A stretch of DNA of 64,000 nt from JAZOTM01 sp045657625 (GTDB taxonomy: Bacteria > Bacillota > Clostridia > Lachnospirales > Lachnospiraceae): the NCBI GenBank assembly GCA_045657625.1, contig JAZOTM010000018.1, forward strand, positions 3,701 through 67,700, read 5' to 3'. This document shows positions 17,356 to 26,428 of this stretch, one piece after another. Both the position numbers and the translations under genes were made by a program. The stretch's first letter is position 1. Every line of letters begins with the position of its first letter. Under the pieces are notes generated by a model. The model did no database searches and was not told the origin of the DNA. It saw only the letters and a list, made by a program, of their open reading frames with translations.

Positions 17356-18189
17356 ATGGGTAAATTAAATCATAGGAATCGCTATTTGGTGATTCTGGTA
17401 TTACTTGGAATTATTTTAGCAGCTACCATAGCCGTATTGGCAAAATACGGGCATGTCGGGCGATTGCATGAAAATCCCAAGGATGGCAGTGCAAAGAGAA
17501 TTGAGGGCACGACACTCGTTGTGACTATTTTTGCAAGTGATGCGTCTTATAGTTGGGACTTTAGAACGGAAGAAGATCAGGAAAAAAGAGAAAATGTGCG
17601 TACGTACTTAGATATTGCAGGGGACTATTTGACAGAACAGGTTGCGAATTATGGTGCCAATGCCACGTTTATCACTGATTTTGAGGAGTATGAAGACCTG
17701 TGTTATGAAGTAACATTAGATGCAGATTTGGAAAATGATGAAGAGGCGACAGAGGCCTTTTGGACCTATATTGATGAAAATATAGATACCGTGAGTTTAA
17801 AGGAAACATATTATGCCGATAATGTGATTTTTTTAGCTGAAATGAATACGGATGAAACGACTTCTGCAATTAGTTGCACTAGAAATTGGTACGAGGGAAT
17901 GCCCTATGATTATGAAGTGGTATTTTTGTATTATGTGGATGGCGGAGAAGTGAATCCTCCGGCGGTTTATGCCCATGAGATGCTTCATACCTTTGATGCA
18001 CCGGATTTGTATACCGAGGATGATGATTATGGAATTACCACAGCCACAGTGCGCTTGGTGGAGGCCTTTTATTCGAATGATATTATGTATACATGCTCTG
18101 ATATTTCGGATGGAACGTATGTATATGACAGAATTACCAATGAAATTACAGAGATTACTGCGCGTTATTTAGAGTTGCTTACGGAGTAA
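17356..18189 (+). CDS. Membrane-anchored putative zinc metalloprotease
   Basis: A 277-residue protein with one N-terminal membrane segment (residues 10-32) and an extracytoplasmic acidic domain. Residues 207-219 read HEMLHTFDAPDLY, an HExxH zinc motif followed by APDLY. This resembles the HExGHxLGxPDLY signature of M6-type metalloproteases, although the usual Gly before the second His is Leu. I infer a surface protease-like protein with unknown substrate. The start at 17356 has AGGA eight bases upstream; an ATG at 17347 lies inside that site. Confidence 0.55.
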   Translation: MGKLNHRNRYLVILVLLGIILAATIAVLAKYGHVGRLHENPKDGSAKRIEGTTLVVTIFASDASYSWDFRTEEDQEKRENVRTYLDIAGDYLTEQVANYGANATFITDFEEYEDLCYEVTLDADLENDEEATEAFWTYIDENIDTVSLKETYYADNVIFLAEMNTDETTSAISCTRNWYEGMPYDYEVVFLYYVDGGEVNPPAVYAHEMLHTFDAPDLYTEDDDYGITTATVRLVEAFYSNDIMYTCSDISDGTYVYDRITNEITEITARYLELLTE

Positions 18190-18340
18190 TAATATCTTTA
18201 CATTCTACCACCAAAATGCTATAGTAATCCACGGATGGTATTCGAGAGAAACTATACCTTTATTTTTGTAAGAAAAACTGCATGACAAAGCCTGTATCCC
18301 TTGGGGAACAGGACTTCTATCACCAAAAGGAGGTGATGTC

Positions 18341-19195
18341 ATGAAAGTTGGATTTATAGGAGCCGGCAAAGTGGGCTGTTCTTTTGGCAAGTATTTTATG
18401 GAAGCCGGAGAGCAAGTGGTTGGTTACTATAGCCGTAGTCTAAAGTCCGCTGTCGAAGCGGCAGATTTTACCCAAACAAAACCATTTCAGCAATTAGATA
18501 CGTTGATAGAGGAGAGCGAATTGGTCTTTCTTACAGTGCCTGACCAGGAGATTGTGCCTGTCTGGGAATTGCTAAAAAGAATGGACCTAAAAGAAAAAAT
18601 AATCTGTCATTGCAGTGGTTCGTTTACATCGAAGATCTTTAATGATATTGAGAAAACCGGAGCGTACGGTTTTTCAATCCATCCAATCCTGGCGATATCT
18701 GATCGATATCAATCTTATCAGGAACTTTCCAAAGCATTATTTACCTTAGAGGGAAATAACGAAAAAAAAGAATATTTGTTGGAATTTTTTACGCGTCATA
18801 GTCTTACGGTACAACCTTTAGATGCACAGCATAAAGTGCGGTATCACAGCGCGGCTGTATTTTGCTCGAATTTAATGGTGGCGTTATGGGAGGCTGCAGA
18901 GGAAGAATATAAGGCCTGCGGATTTTCTACGGAAATGCGAAAAAAAGCCATGGAACCATTAATTTACGGGAATTTAGCCCATCTTTCGGAAGCAGGTCCG
19001 GTGGAAGCATTGACCGGTCCGGTGGAACGTGGAGATGTACTGACGGTAAAAAAACATATGGGGGTTTTACAGGACAACCATTTGGAGATATATCGTTGTT
19101 TATCCAAGGAATTAGTGGCTATTGCGAAGGAAAAACATCCGGATAGGGATTATACAGAATTAGAAAATGTGTTAAATACGGATTGGAGAAAATAA
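18341..19195 (+). CDS. panG: DUF2520 Rossmann protein, probable ketopantoate reductase PanG
   Basis: A 284-residue NADP-type dehydrogenase with an N-terminal Rossmann motif (MKVGFIGAGKVGCSFG) and a C-terminal DUF2520 helical domain. PanG, described in Francisella with homologues in Clostridioides and Enterococcus, reduces ketopantoate to pantoate in organisms lacking PanE. This gene lies four bases before panB in a panB-panC-panD operon that has no panE, which fits that role well. A short hairpin (CCTGT/ACAGG arms, 18291-18312) precedes the strong AGGAGGTGATG ribosome site. Confidence 0.8.
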   Translation: MKVGFIGAGKVGCSFGKYFMEAGEQVVGYYSRSLKSAVEAADFTQTKPFQQLDTLIEESELVFLTVPDQEIVPVWELLKRMDLKEKIICHCSGSFTSKIFNDIEKTGAYGFSIHPILAISDRYQSYQELSKALFTLEGNNEKKEYLLEFFTRHSLTVQPLDAQHKVRYHSAAVFCSNLMVALWEAAEEEYKACGFSTEMRKKAMEPLIYGNLAHLSEAGPVEALTGPVERGDVLTVKKHMGVLQDNHLEIYRCLSKELVAIAKEKHPDRDYTELENVLNTDWRK

Positions 19196-19198
19196 TCT

Positions 19199-20044
19199 AT
19201 GAAAAATACAATTACAACCCTTCAAAAAATGAAGCAAGAGGGAAAAAAAATCAGCATGTTGACATGCTATGATTACACGACAGCATGTTTAGTGGAAGAA
19301 GCAGGAATTAATGCAGTACTTGTGGGGGATTCCTTGGGTATGACAATGATGGGATATCCGGATACTTTGTCTGTCACAATGGAAGATATGATTCATCACA
19401 CGGCTTGTGTTTCCAGAGGGCTGCATAATACCTTTTTAGTTGCGGATATGCCGTTTTTATCCTATCAGACTTCTGTTTATGATGCGGTATTAAACGCAGG
19501 CAGATTGGTGAAAGAAGGACATGCACAGGCTGTAAAACTTGAGGGCGGCGCATCGGTTTGCCAGCAGATAGAAGCGATTGTAAAAGCGGATATTCCTGTA
19601 GTGGCGCATATTGGTTTGACTCCACAGTCCGTGAATGCGTTTGGTGGATTTAAGGTACAGGGAAAAAATGAAGCAAGAGCATTACAAATTTTAGAGGATG
19701 CAAAGGCGGTGGAAACTGCCGGAGCAGCAATGGTTACCTTAGAATGCGTACCGGAGGCTTTGGCAACCTTGATTTCCCAGGAACTTTCCATTCCTACCAT
19801 TGGCATTGGTGCCGGAAACGGTTGTGACGGACAGGTTTTGGTATATCAGGACATGTTGAATATGTTTACCGGTGTTAAGCCGAAATTTGTAAAACATTAT
19901 GCAAACGTTGGGGAAGTCATGAAAGATGCTTTCCGTGCATATGATGAAGAAGTGAAATCCGGCGCGTTTCCGGAGAAAGAACATGGTTATACCATCGAAG
20001 CAGATATTATTGAAACAATAAAAAAGAAGAAAATGGCAGGTTAG
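19199..20044 (+). CDS. panB: 3-methyl-2-oxobutanoate hydroxymethyltransferase
   Basis: First committed enzyme of pantothenate synthesis. It transfers a hydroxymethyl group from 5,10-methylene-tetrahydrofolate to ketoisovalerate, giving ketopantoate. It is 281 residues, normal length, with TCYDYTTACLVEEAG near the start and the metal-site region VLVGDSLGM. It sits between panG, which would use its product, and panC. Confidence 0.96.
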   Translation: MKNTITTLQKMKQEGKKISMLTCYDYTTACLVEEAGINAVLVGDSLGMTMMGYPDTLSVTMEDMIHHTACVSRGLHNTFLVADMPFLSYQTSVYDAVLNAGRLVKEGHAQAVKLEGGASVCQQIEAIVKADIPVVAHIGLTPQSVNAFGGFKVQGKNEARALQILEDAKAVETAGAAMVTLECVPEALATLISQELSIPTIGIGAGNGCDGQVLVYQDMLNMFTGVKPKFVKHYANVGEVMKDAFRAYDEEVKSGAFPEKEHGYTIEADIIETIKKKKMAG

Positions 20045-20052
20045 GAGACGAC

Positions 20053-20895
20053 ATGATCGTAGCAGAAAGAATTTCAGAAGTAAAAGAAGTAGTAAAAAAA
20101 TGGAAAGCAGAAGGGTATACTATTGGACTTGTGCCGACCATGGGATATTTACACGAAGGTCATGGTAGCTTGATTGCACGTGCAAGAAAAGAAAACGATA
20201 AGGTGATTGTTTCTGATTTTGTGAATCCGATCCAGTTTGGACCTACAGAAGATTTAGAAGCATATCCAAGAGATTTTGAGGCGGATTGTTCATATTGTGA
20301 GTCTTTGGGTGCAGATTTGATTTTCCACCCAACACCGGAGGAAATGTATGGAGAACATTTTCATGCGTATGTAGGCGTAGAGGAATTATCCAAGGAATTG
20401 TGCGGAAAAAGCAGACCGATTCATTTTAATGGGGTTTGTACGGTAGTAAGTAAACTGTTCCATATTTCTGAGGCTGACAGAGCATATTTTGGACAAAAAG
20501 ATGCCCAGCAGCTTGCCATTGTGAGACGTATGGTGAGAGATTTAAACTTTAATCTGGAAGTGGTAGGATGCCCGATTATTCGAGAAGAGGATGGTTTGGC
20601 GAAGAGTTCCAGAAATACGTATTTATCTGAGGATGAAAGACAAAAAGCAACGATTTTACATCGGGCATTAGAAAACGGGGAAGCGCTCATTACTGGCGGG
20701 GAAAAAGATGCAAACAAGGTAATAAAGGTTGTGCGGGATATGATTGAAAGTGAACCATTGGCAAAGGTTGACTATGTAGAAATCGTAGACTGGAATGAAT
20801 TGCAGAAAGTAGAAAAAATTGAAGGGCCAATTCTAATGGCAGTGGCTGTGTACATTGGAAAGGTAAGATTAATCGACAATTTTATTGTAGAATAG
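20053..20895 (+). CDS. panC: Pantothenate synthetase
   Basis: Joins pantoate and beta-alanine using ATP to give pantothenate. At 280 residues it is full length. The nucleotidyltransferase HIGH-type motif is visible in PTMGYLHEGHGSL (about residues 29-41), and the KSSRN motif that acts as the KMSKS equivalent follows (AKSSRNTYLS). It is eight bases after panB and eight before panD, so all substrates are made in one operon. Confidence 0.96.
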   Translation: MIVAERISEVKEVVKKWKAEGYTIGLVPTMGYLHEGHGSLIARARKENDKVIVSDFVNPIQFGPTEDLEAYPRDFEADCSYCESLGADLIFHPTPEEMYGEHFHAYVGVEELSKELCGKSRPIHFNGVCTVVSKLFHISEADRAYFGQKDAQQLAIVRRMVRDLNFNLEVVGCPIIREEDGLAKSSRNTYLSEDERQKATILHRALENGEALITGGEKDANKVIKVVRDMIESEPLAKVDYVEIVDWNELQKVEKIEGPILMAVAVYIGKVRLIDNFIVE

Positions 20896-20903
20896 AGGAA
20901 ATT

Positions 20904-21293
20904 ATGTATTTAACAATGTTAAAAGGAAAAATTCATCGTGCTGTGGTAACACAGGCGGAACTTCAATACGTGGGTAGTATCACAGTGGATGAGGATTTAC
21001 TGGATGCAGCAGGTATATTAGAATACGAACAAGTGCAGATTGTAGACGTGGAAAATGGAAATCGTTTCGAAACCTATACGATTGCCGGAGAAAGAGGCAG
21101 TGGTATGATTTGCCTGAACGGTGCCGCAGCAAGACAGGTGCAGGTGGGCGATCATGTAATCATTATGTGCTATGCCTCCGTGGATGAAAAGGAAGCAAAA
21201 GAACGGAAACCTCAGGTGGTTTTTGTAGATGAGCACAATCATATCAAACGAAAAACGAATTATGAAAGACATGGTTTGTTAGAAGATATGTAA
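20904..21293 (+). CDS. panD: Aspartate 1-decarboxylase proenzyme
   Basis: Makes beta-alanine from aspartate for PanC. It is 129 residues, typical. The self-cleavage site Gly-Ser lies in YVGSIT near residues 22-27; cleavage creates the N-terminal pyruvoyl cofactor on the alpha chain. It is the last gene of the pantothenate operon, with a strong terminator 40 bases later. Confidence 0.95.
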   Translation: MYLTMLKGKIHRAVVTQAELQYVGSITVDEDLLDAAGILEYEQVQIVDVENGNRFETYTIAGERGSGMICLNGAAARQVQVGDHVIIMCYASVDEKEAKERKPQVVFVDEHNHIKRKTNYERHGLLEDM

Positions 21294-21329
21294 AATATGA
21301 AATAAAATATATGCATTTGTAAAAGTCAA

Positions 21330-21357
21330 AAAACTCCTCATATGGGGAGTTTTTTTG
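21330..21357 (+). terminator. Intrinsic terminator after panD
   Basis: Stem ACTCC/GGAGT with a palindromic CATATG interior is followed by seven T. It closes the panG-panB-panC-panD unit. Confidence 0.9.
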
Positions 21358-21418
21358 TATCATAAGAGGGCGTGCAAGTGGTACAATTGAACCAATAAAC
21401 CTACATCGGGAGGAAGAC

Positions 21419-22552
21419 ATGAAATTTATACATTTATCAGATCTTCATATTGGAAAACGTGTGAATGAGTTTTCCATGCTGGAGGATCAGGAATATATTT
21501 TGACTGAAATTCTTAGGATTATAGAGGAAGAAAAGCCGGATGGTGTGTTGATTGCAGGGGATGTTTATGATCGTTCTGTGCCAACGGAGGAAGCCGTAAA
21601 ATTATGGGATTCTTTTCTGGTAAAACTGGCCCACCGCAATGTACAGACTTACGCCATCAGTGGAAATCATGATTCTGCAGTGCGTTTTTCCAATTATGGG
21701 GCACTTTTAGATGTATCTGGGATTCATTTGTCTTCTGTTTACGATGGAACGGTGAAAAAATATATGCTGGAAGATCAATGGGGAGCAGTGAATATCTATT
21801 TATTGCCGTTTTTAAAACCGGCTATAGTGCGTCCTTTTTTCCCTGACCGAGAGATAAAAAACTATACAGAAGCTATGCAAGTAGCCATTGAAGCCATGGA
21901 AGTAAAACCGGAGGAACGGAATATTTTGGTATGTCATCAGTTTGTCACCGGTGCATTGCGTTCGGATTCGGAAGAAGTGGTAGTTGGTGGCTTGGATAAC
22001 GTGGATGCGGCGGTATTTCAGGATTTTGACTACGTGGCCCTTGGTCATATCCATGGAAAACAACAGATTGGGCGGGAGACCATTCGTTATTGCGGAACCC
22101 CGTTAAAGTATTCTTTTTCTGAAAAAAATCAAGAAAAGTCTGTAACAGTAGTAGAGATCGGTGAAAAAACAGAAGAGATTCGCATTTCAGAAATTCCGCT
22201 GAAGCCGATGCGGGATTTAAGAGAGATTCGTGGAACCTTTGCAGAGCTCACCTTAAAGGAAAATTATGAAAATACCAATACAGAGGATTATATTCATGCG
22301 ATTTTGACGGATGAAGAGGACGTGTTTGAAGCCTTGGGAAAATTGCGTGTTATCTATCCAAATATCATGAAGTTATCTTATGACAACAAAAGAAGCCGGG
22401 AAAAACAATTGGTAACCGGTGCTGTGGAAGTAGAAAAAAAGGAGCCTTATACCTTAGTGTCTGAGTTTTATGAGATGCAAAACAATCAGCCGCTAGGGGA
22501 GGAACAGGCCGACTTCTTAAAATCTTGTATGGAAGAAATCTGGGGGGAATAA
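21419..22552 (+). CDS. sbcD: DNA repair exonuclease subunit SbcD
   Basis: A 377-residue Mre11-type nuclease that works with SbcC to cut hairpins and DNA ends blocked by protein. Phosphoesterase motifs are in order: LSDLHIGKR near residue 6, AGDVYDRS at about 44, SGNHDSAVR at about 81, and GHIHGKQ at about 212. It is two bases ahead of sbcC. Its GGGAGGA ribosome site and its distance from the panD terminator suggest a separate promoter. Confidence 0.95.
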   Translation: MKFIHLSDLHIGKRVNEFSMLEDQEYILTEILRIIEEEKPDGVLIAGDVYDRSVPTEEAVKLWDSFLVKLAHRNVQTYAISGNHDSAVRFSNYGALLDVSGIHLSSVYDGTVKKYMLEDQWGAVNIYLLPFLKPAIVRPFFPDREIKNYTEAMQVAIEAMEVKPEERNILVCHQFVTGALRSDSEEVVVGGLDNVDAAVFQDFDYVALGHIHGKQQIGRETIRYCGTPLKYSFSEKNQEKSVTVVEIGEKTEEIRISEIPLKPMRDLREIRGTFAELTLKENYENTNTEDYIHAILTDEEDVFEALGKLRVIYPNIMKLSYDNKRSREKQLVTGAVEVEKKEPYTLVSEFYEMQNNQPLGEEQADFLKSCMEEIWGE

Positions 22553-22553
22553 T

Positions 22554-25319
22554 ATGAGACCATTACAGTTAAAAATGTCAGCGTTTGGACCCTATGCGGG
22601 AGAAGTGTCTGTTCCGATGGAAGAACTTGGCAGTAGCGGATTGTATCTGATTGCAGGAGATACGGGAGCCGGAAAAACCACGATTTTTGATGCTATTTGC
22701 TTTGCTTTGTTTGGAGAGCCCAGTGGCGCGAATCGTGAAACCAATATGTTACGCTCCAAATATGCGGATGCAGAGACAAAAACCTTTGTGGAATTGGTTT
22801 TTTCACATGGAAATCAGATATATAAAATTTTACGTAATCCGGAATATATGAGACCATCCAAAAGAGGAGATGGAGAGACGAAACAGGTGGCAGACGCGAC
22901 ACTGACCATGCCGAATGGAGAGGTACTCACAAAAATCAAAGAGGTAAACCTACGTGTAGAAGAAATTTTGGGGGTTAATAAGGCGCAGTTTTCGCAGATT
23001 GCCATGCTTTCTCAAGGAGAGTTCTTAAAGCTTCTGTTGGCAGAGACCAAGGATCGACAGGAAATCTTTCGAAAATTGTTTCAAACGGAACCCTATCAAA
23101 GGCTCCAGAAACGCTTAGATGAGGAAAGAAAAGCGTTGTATGGAGAAGTCATGAATAACCAGAGGAGTTTGCAGCAATATGTATCAGGAATACAGGTGGA
23201 AGAATCGGATGTGTTGTCTCTTGAGGTAAAAAAAGCTCAAAATCAAGAATTGACTACAGAGGAAATTTTAGAGTTGCTGGAAAAACTGAATGGGCAGGAT
23301 CAAAAGAAAAAAGATTCCTTAGAAATCGGGTTTTCGGCCGGACAAGAGGCGTTGCAGCAGGTAAATCAGATTTTGGGTTTGGCAGAGACAGTAGAAAAGG
23401 CGAAAAATGCGTATGAAAAGAATCTGCTGGGAAAACAGGAATTGGAGGCTGCCACAAAAAGAAGTAAGGAGTCCTTTGCACTTGCCAAAAAGGCATTGGA
23501 GCAGAAGAAGGAATATCAGGATGAGGCTGCAAAAATAGAAGCAGAAATTCCAAAATATGAGATTTTGCAGAAGCTGTTGAAAGAAAAACAGCAGGCGGAA
23601 GAGGTTTTGGAAACATGTCAAAAGGAAGAACATACCTTGCAGACGTCTTTTTTAGAAAAGAAGAATGCTTTGGCACAAGGGAAAGAGGAACTTCAGAAGC
23701 TGGAAGGCGTGGAACTTCAACTGGAAAAAGCAAAGCAGGAAGAAGCCGATAGATTGCGGGAAGAACAGGAATACACTGCCTTTGAGAAGATTTTAAAGAA
23801 ATGGAAAACGGCTGAGGAAAAACAAAAGAAGAGCACGGATGTTTATCGAAAAACCGAAGAAACGTTGAAACTCGCGGTGGGCTCCTATGAGACGCTGGAC
23901 CAACATTTTCGTGCAGCACAGGCAGGAATTTTGGCGAGTCATTTGGTGGAGGGAGAAAAGTGTCCGGTTTGTGGATCGGTACATCATCCGAGTCCTGCGA
24001 AATTATCTCAAGATGTTCCAACGGAACAAGAACTAAAAGAGGCGAAAAGCGCATCGGAGGAAGCACGAGAAATTGCGAATCAAGCAGCGGCTTCTTTACA
24101 TCAGGAGAAGGCAGAGGCAGATACGCTTTGGCAAGAAGTAGAGGAAAAGGGAGAAACTTTATTGGGAGTTCGAGACCTTGTATCTTTACAGTCTACTTTA
24201 GAAGAAAAACGGGAAGTGCTTCAGAAAAAAGCGGAACAAGGGAAAAAAGCCCAAAAAGAATTGACTGTTTTGGTAGAGCAAAAAGAAGGTCTACAAAAGC
24301 AATTGCCGAAGTTAGAGGAAGAAGTGGAAGGCTACCAAGAAAGACAGCAAAAATTGCAACAGCTAATTGCTGCAGAACAGGTGCGGTTGGAAGAAATGGA
24401 GAAACAACTGCAAACCCAAAAAGCATCCTTACGATTTGCCACGGAAAAAGAAGCACGAGAATTTTGGCAAAAGCAGTTGCAGGAAGCGGAAACCTTGCAA
24501 AAGAACTATGACAGTGCAGATCAGGCGTTGAAGGATTTGGAAAAACAAATGGCCTCTGTGCTTGCGGAGATGGAAAGTCAGAAAAAAGTCATGGAGCAGG
24601 CAAAGGATGTGGATTTTTCCGGAGAAAGGGAAAAACAGGTAGCACTCAGTCAAAAGCAAATGGAGTTGCGTCAGCAACTGGAAGTGGTATCTGCCAGATA
24701 CCAGCAAAATCTTTCCATATACGAGAATATCCGGAAAAAGAACACCACGGGAAGTCAATTGGAGAAAAAACTGCAGTGGTTGAATGCGCTTGCAGATACT
24801 GCCAATGGGCGTCTTAGCGGAAAAGATAAAATTATGTTAGAGACCTATATACAAGCGGCCTTTTTTGATCGTGTCATTGAACGGGCAAACCTGCGGTTTT
24901 TTGCTATGTCAAATGGACAATATGAATTAAAACGTATGGAGGAAGCGGAGAATGCACGAAGCAAATCCGGACTGGACTTAGGCATTATTGACCATTATAA
25001 TGGGAGCACCCGAAGTGTAAAAACCTTATCCGGTGGCGAATCCTTTATGGCTTCCTTATCCTTGGCACTTGGCCTTTCTGATGAGGTACAGTCTTCTGCC
25101 GGTGGAATTCGCATAGATACCATGTTTGTGGATGAAGGTTTTGGTTCCTTGGATCCGGAGGCGTTGGATCAGGCTTATCGTGCGTTAGCGATGCTGACGG
25201 AGGGAGAAAAACTGGTAGGTATTATTTCCCATGTATCCGATTTAAAGGAACGTGTGGAAAAACAAATTATTGTAAAGAAAGAGAAAACGGGAGGAAGTTT
25301 CCTAACGTTACAGGTTTAG
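22554..25319 (+). CDS. sbcC: DNA repair exonuclease subunit SbcC
   Basis: A 921-residue SMC-like ATPase. It has Walker A GDTGAGKTT near residue 34, long coiled coils, the zinc hook CPVC at residues 470-473 where two molecules join, and the C-terminal signature LSGGESFMASLS followed by Walker B FVDEGFG. The protein is intact and of usual length. It forms the SbcCD complex with the gene two bases upstream. Confidence 0.95.
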   Translation: MRPLQLKMSAFGPYAGEVSVPMEELGSSGLYLIAGDTGAGKTTIFDAICFALFGEPSGANRETNMLRSKYADAETKTFVELVFSHGNQIYKILRNPEYMRPSKRGDGETKQVADATLTMPNGEVLTKIKEVNLRVEEILGVNKAQFSQIAMLSQGEFLKLLLAETKDRQEIFRKLFQTEPYQRLQKRLDEERKALYGEVMNNQRSLQQYVSGIQVEESDVLSLEVKKAQNQELTTEEILELLEKLNGQDQKKKDSLEIGFSAGQEALQQVNQILGLAETVEKAKNAYEKNLLGKQELEAATKRSKESFALAKKALEQKKEYQDEAAKIEAEIPKYEILQKLLKEKQQAEEVLETCQKEEHTLQTSFLEKKNALAQGKEELQKLEGVELQLEKAKQEEADRLREEQEYTAFEKILKKWKTAEEKQKKSTDVYRKTEETLKLAVGSYETLDQHFRAAQAGILASHLVEGEKCPVCGSVHHPSPAKLSQDVPTEQELKEAKSASEEAREIANQAAASLHQEKAEADTLWQEVEEKGETLLGVRDLVSLQSTLEEKREVLQKKAEQGKKAQKELTVLVEQKEGLQKQLPKLEEEVEGYQERQQKLQQLIAAEQVRLEEMEKQLQTQKASLRFATEKEAREFWQKQLQEAETLQKNYDSADQALKDLEKQMASVLAEMESQKKVMEQAKDVDFSGEREKQVALSQKQMELRQQLEVVSARYQQNLSIYENIRKKNTTGSQLEKKLQWLNALADTANGRLSGKDKIMLETYIQAAFFDRVIERANLRFFAMSNGQYELKRMEEAENARSKSGLDLGIIDHYNGSTRSVKTLSGGESFMASLSLALGLSDEVQSSAGGIRIDTMFVDEGFGSLDPEALDQAYRALAMLTEGEKLVGIISHVSDLKERVEKQIIVKKEKTGGSFLTLQV

Positions 25320-25324
25320 TAGCT

Positions 25325-26230
25325 ATGACAATTAAGCAGATTAAGTATATTTTAGAAGTTTCCAAGTCGTCTTCTATGCGAGAGGCAGCCAGTCGGTTGT
25401 ATGTTTCCCAGCCGGCGTTGTCAGCCTCTATTCAGGAACTGGAGGAGGAACTCGGGATTTCTATTTTTGAGAGGACCAATAAGGGAATCAAAGTGACGGA
25501 AGCCGGAAAAGAATTTTTGTCTTACGCAAAAAAAGCGGTGAACCAGTATGAAATATTAGAAGATCGCTATTTGGGAAAGGATAAAGAAAAAGAGCATTTT
25601 GCGGTGTCTACGCAGCATTATAGTTTTGCGGTACATGCTTTTACAAAGATGATTTCGCAGGAAGAACCGGAAAAGTATCAATTTTCTATTCATGAAACCC
25701 GTACCGACCAGGTGCTGAGTGATGTGAGAGATATGAAGAGCGAAGTAGGAATTGTTTCCTATGCCGGGGACAATGAAAAAGTCATGAAGAAGATTTTCCG
25801 TGAATATCAGTTGACCTTTGTTCCGCTTATGAAAAAGGATACCTATGCCTATCTGTGGAAAGACCATGAGCTTGCAAAGCGAGAGGAAATATCGGTAGAA
25901 GAACTAAGAGCGTATCCTTGTATTATGTTCGAACAGAATAGTGAAAGCGACTACTATTTGTCGGAAGAGGCCTTGGGAAATTATTCCTTTGATAAAGTGG
26001 CGATGTCCGGGGATCGCGCGACTTCTCTGGAAATGATTGCGGAGTTAAATGGTTTTTCCATAGGCTCCGGTATGTTGTCCGGGGATGATGCTATTTTACA
26101 GGGCATCGTGTCTGTAAAGCTAAAGGAAGAGGATCCGTTGACTATTGGATATATTACCAGAAAGGGCAGTAAACTTTCCGTATATGGAGAACGTTATATT
26201 CAGGAATTAGAGCGCTACAAAGAATTGTAA
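25325..26230 (+). CDS. LysR family regulator (sulfur-linked)
   Basis: A 301-residue LysR protein with a winged helix-turn-helix at residues 1-60 (SSMREAASRLYVSQPALS) and a periplasmic-binding-type effector domain. It is five bases after sbcC yet followed by a terminator and then the cysteine/methionine genes, which suggests it controls those. It is a clear paralogue of the LysR at 33625: both share STQHYSFAV at the domain junction and a TIGYITRKG/NIGYITKKG C-terminal segment. Function by analogy with CysB/CmbR-type sulfur regulators is an inference. Confidence 0.88.
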   Translation: MTIKQIKYILEVSKSSSMREAASRLYVSQPALSASIQELEEELGISIFERTNKGIKVTEAGKEFLSYAKKAVNQYEILEDRYLGKDKEKEHFAVSTQHYSFAVHAFTKMISQEEPEKYQFSIHETRTDQVLSDVRDMKSEVGIVSYAGDNEKVMKKIFREYQLTFVPLMKKDTYAYLWKDHELAKREEISVEELRAYPCIMFEQNSESDYYLSEEALGNYSFDKVAMSGDRATSLEMIAELNGFSIGSGMLSGDDAILQGIVSVKLKEEDPLTIGYITRKGSKLSVYGERYIQELERYKEL

Positions 26231-26263
26231 AAGAGAATCGACAAATTGCGGTGCATGAACATT

Positions 26264-26307
26264 AGGATTTAAAAGACAATAAAATGTCTTTTAAGTCCTA
26301 TTTTTTT
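26264..26307 (+). terminator. Intrinsic terminator after the LysR gene
   Basis: A 15-bp A/T-rich stem (GATTTAAAAGACA with TGTCTTTTAAGTC) is followed by ATTTTTTT. It separates the sbcDC-lysR unit from the transsulfuration operon. Confidence 0.85.
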
Positions 26308-26319
26308 GCGATAAATTTT

Positions 26320-26397
26320 TTTGATAACAGACAATCAGATTAAACGATTTTTCAAACCCATGCAGGTTTGATAACATACACCTATCAAAAATATTAA
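26320..26397 (+). promoter_or_regulatory. Promoter and probable LysR operator of the sulfur operon
   Basis: TTTGATAACA occurs twice (26320-26329 and 26367-26376), 47 bases apart. The second copy adjoins an inverted repeat CAAACC/GGTTTG (26353-26370). It also contains a -35 (TTGATA, 26368-26373) placed 18 bases before a -10 (TATTAA, 26392-26397). Repeats over and upstream of a -35 next to a LysR gene fit an activator or repressor site. Confidence 0.55.
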
Positions 26398-26428
26398 TAG
26401 CAATTGCGGAACGGGTGAGGAAAAATTT

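Noticed and set aside
23254..24758. Long antisense frames inside sbcC
   Set aside because: They are shadows of the coiled-coil coding region with Leu/Pro/Phe-rich translations and no ribosome sites.
26231..26428. SAM (S-box) or T-box riboswitch before the transsulfuration operon
   Set aside because: The only terminator belongs to the upstream LysR gene; no S-box or T-box conserved bases are visible between it and the start codon.
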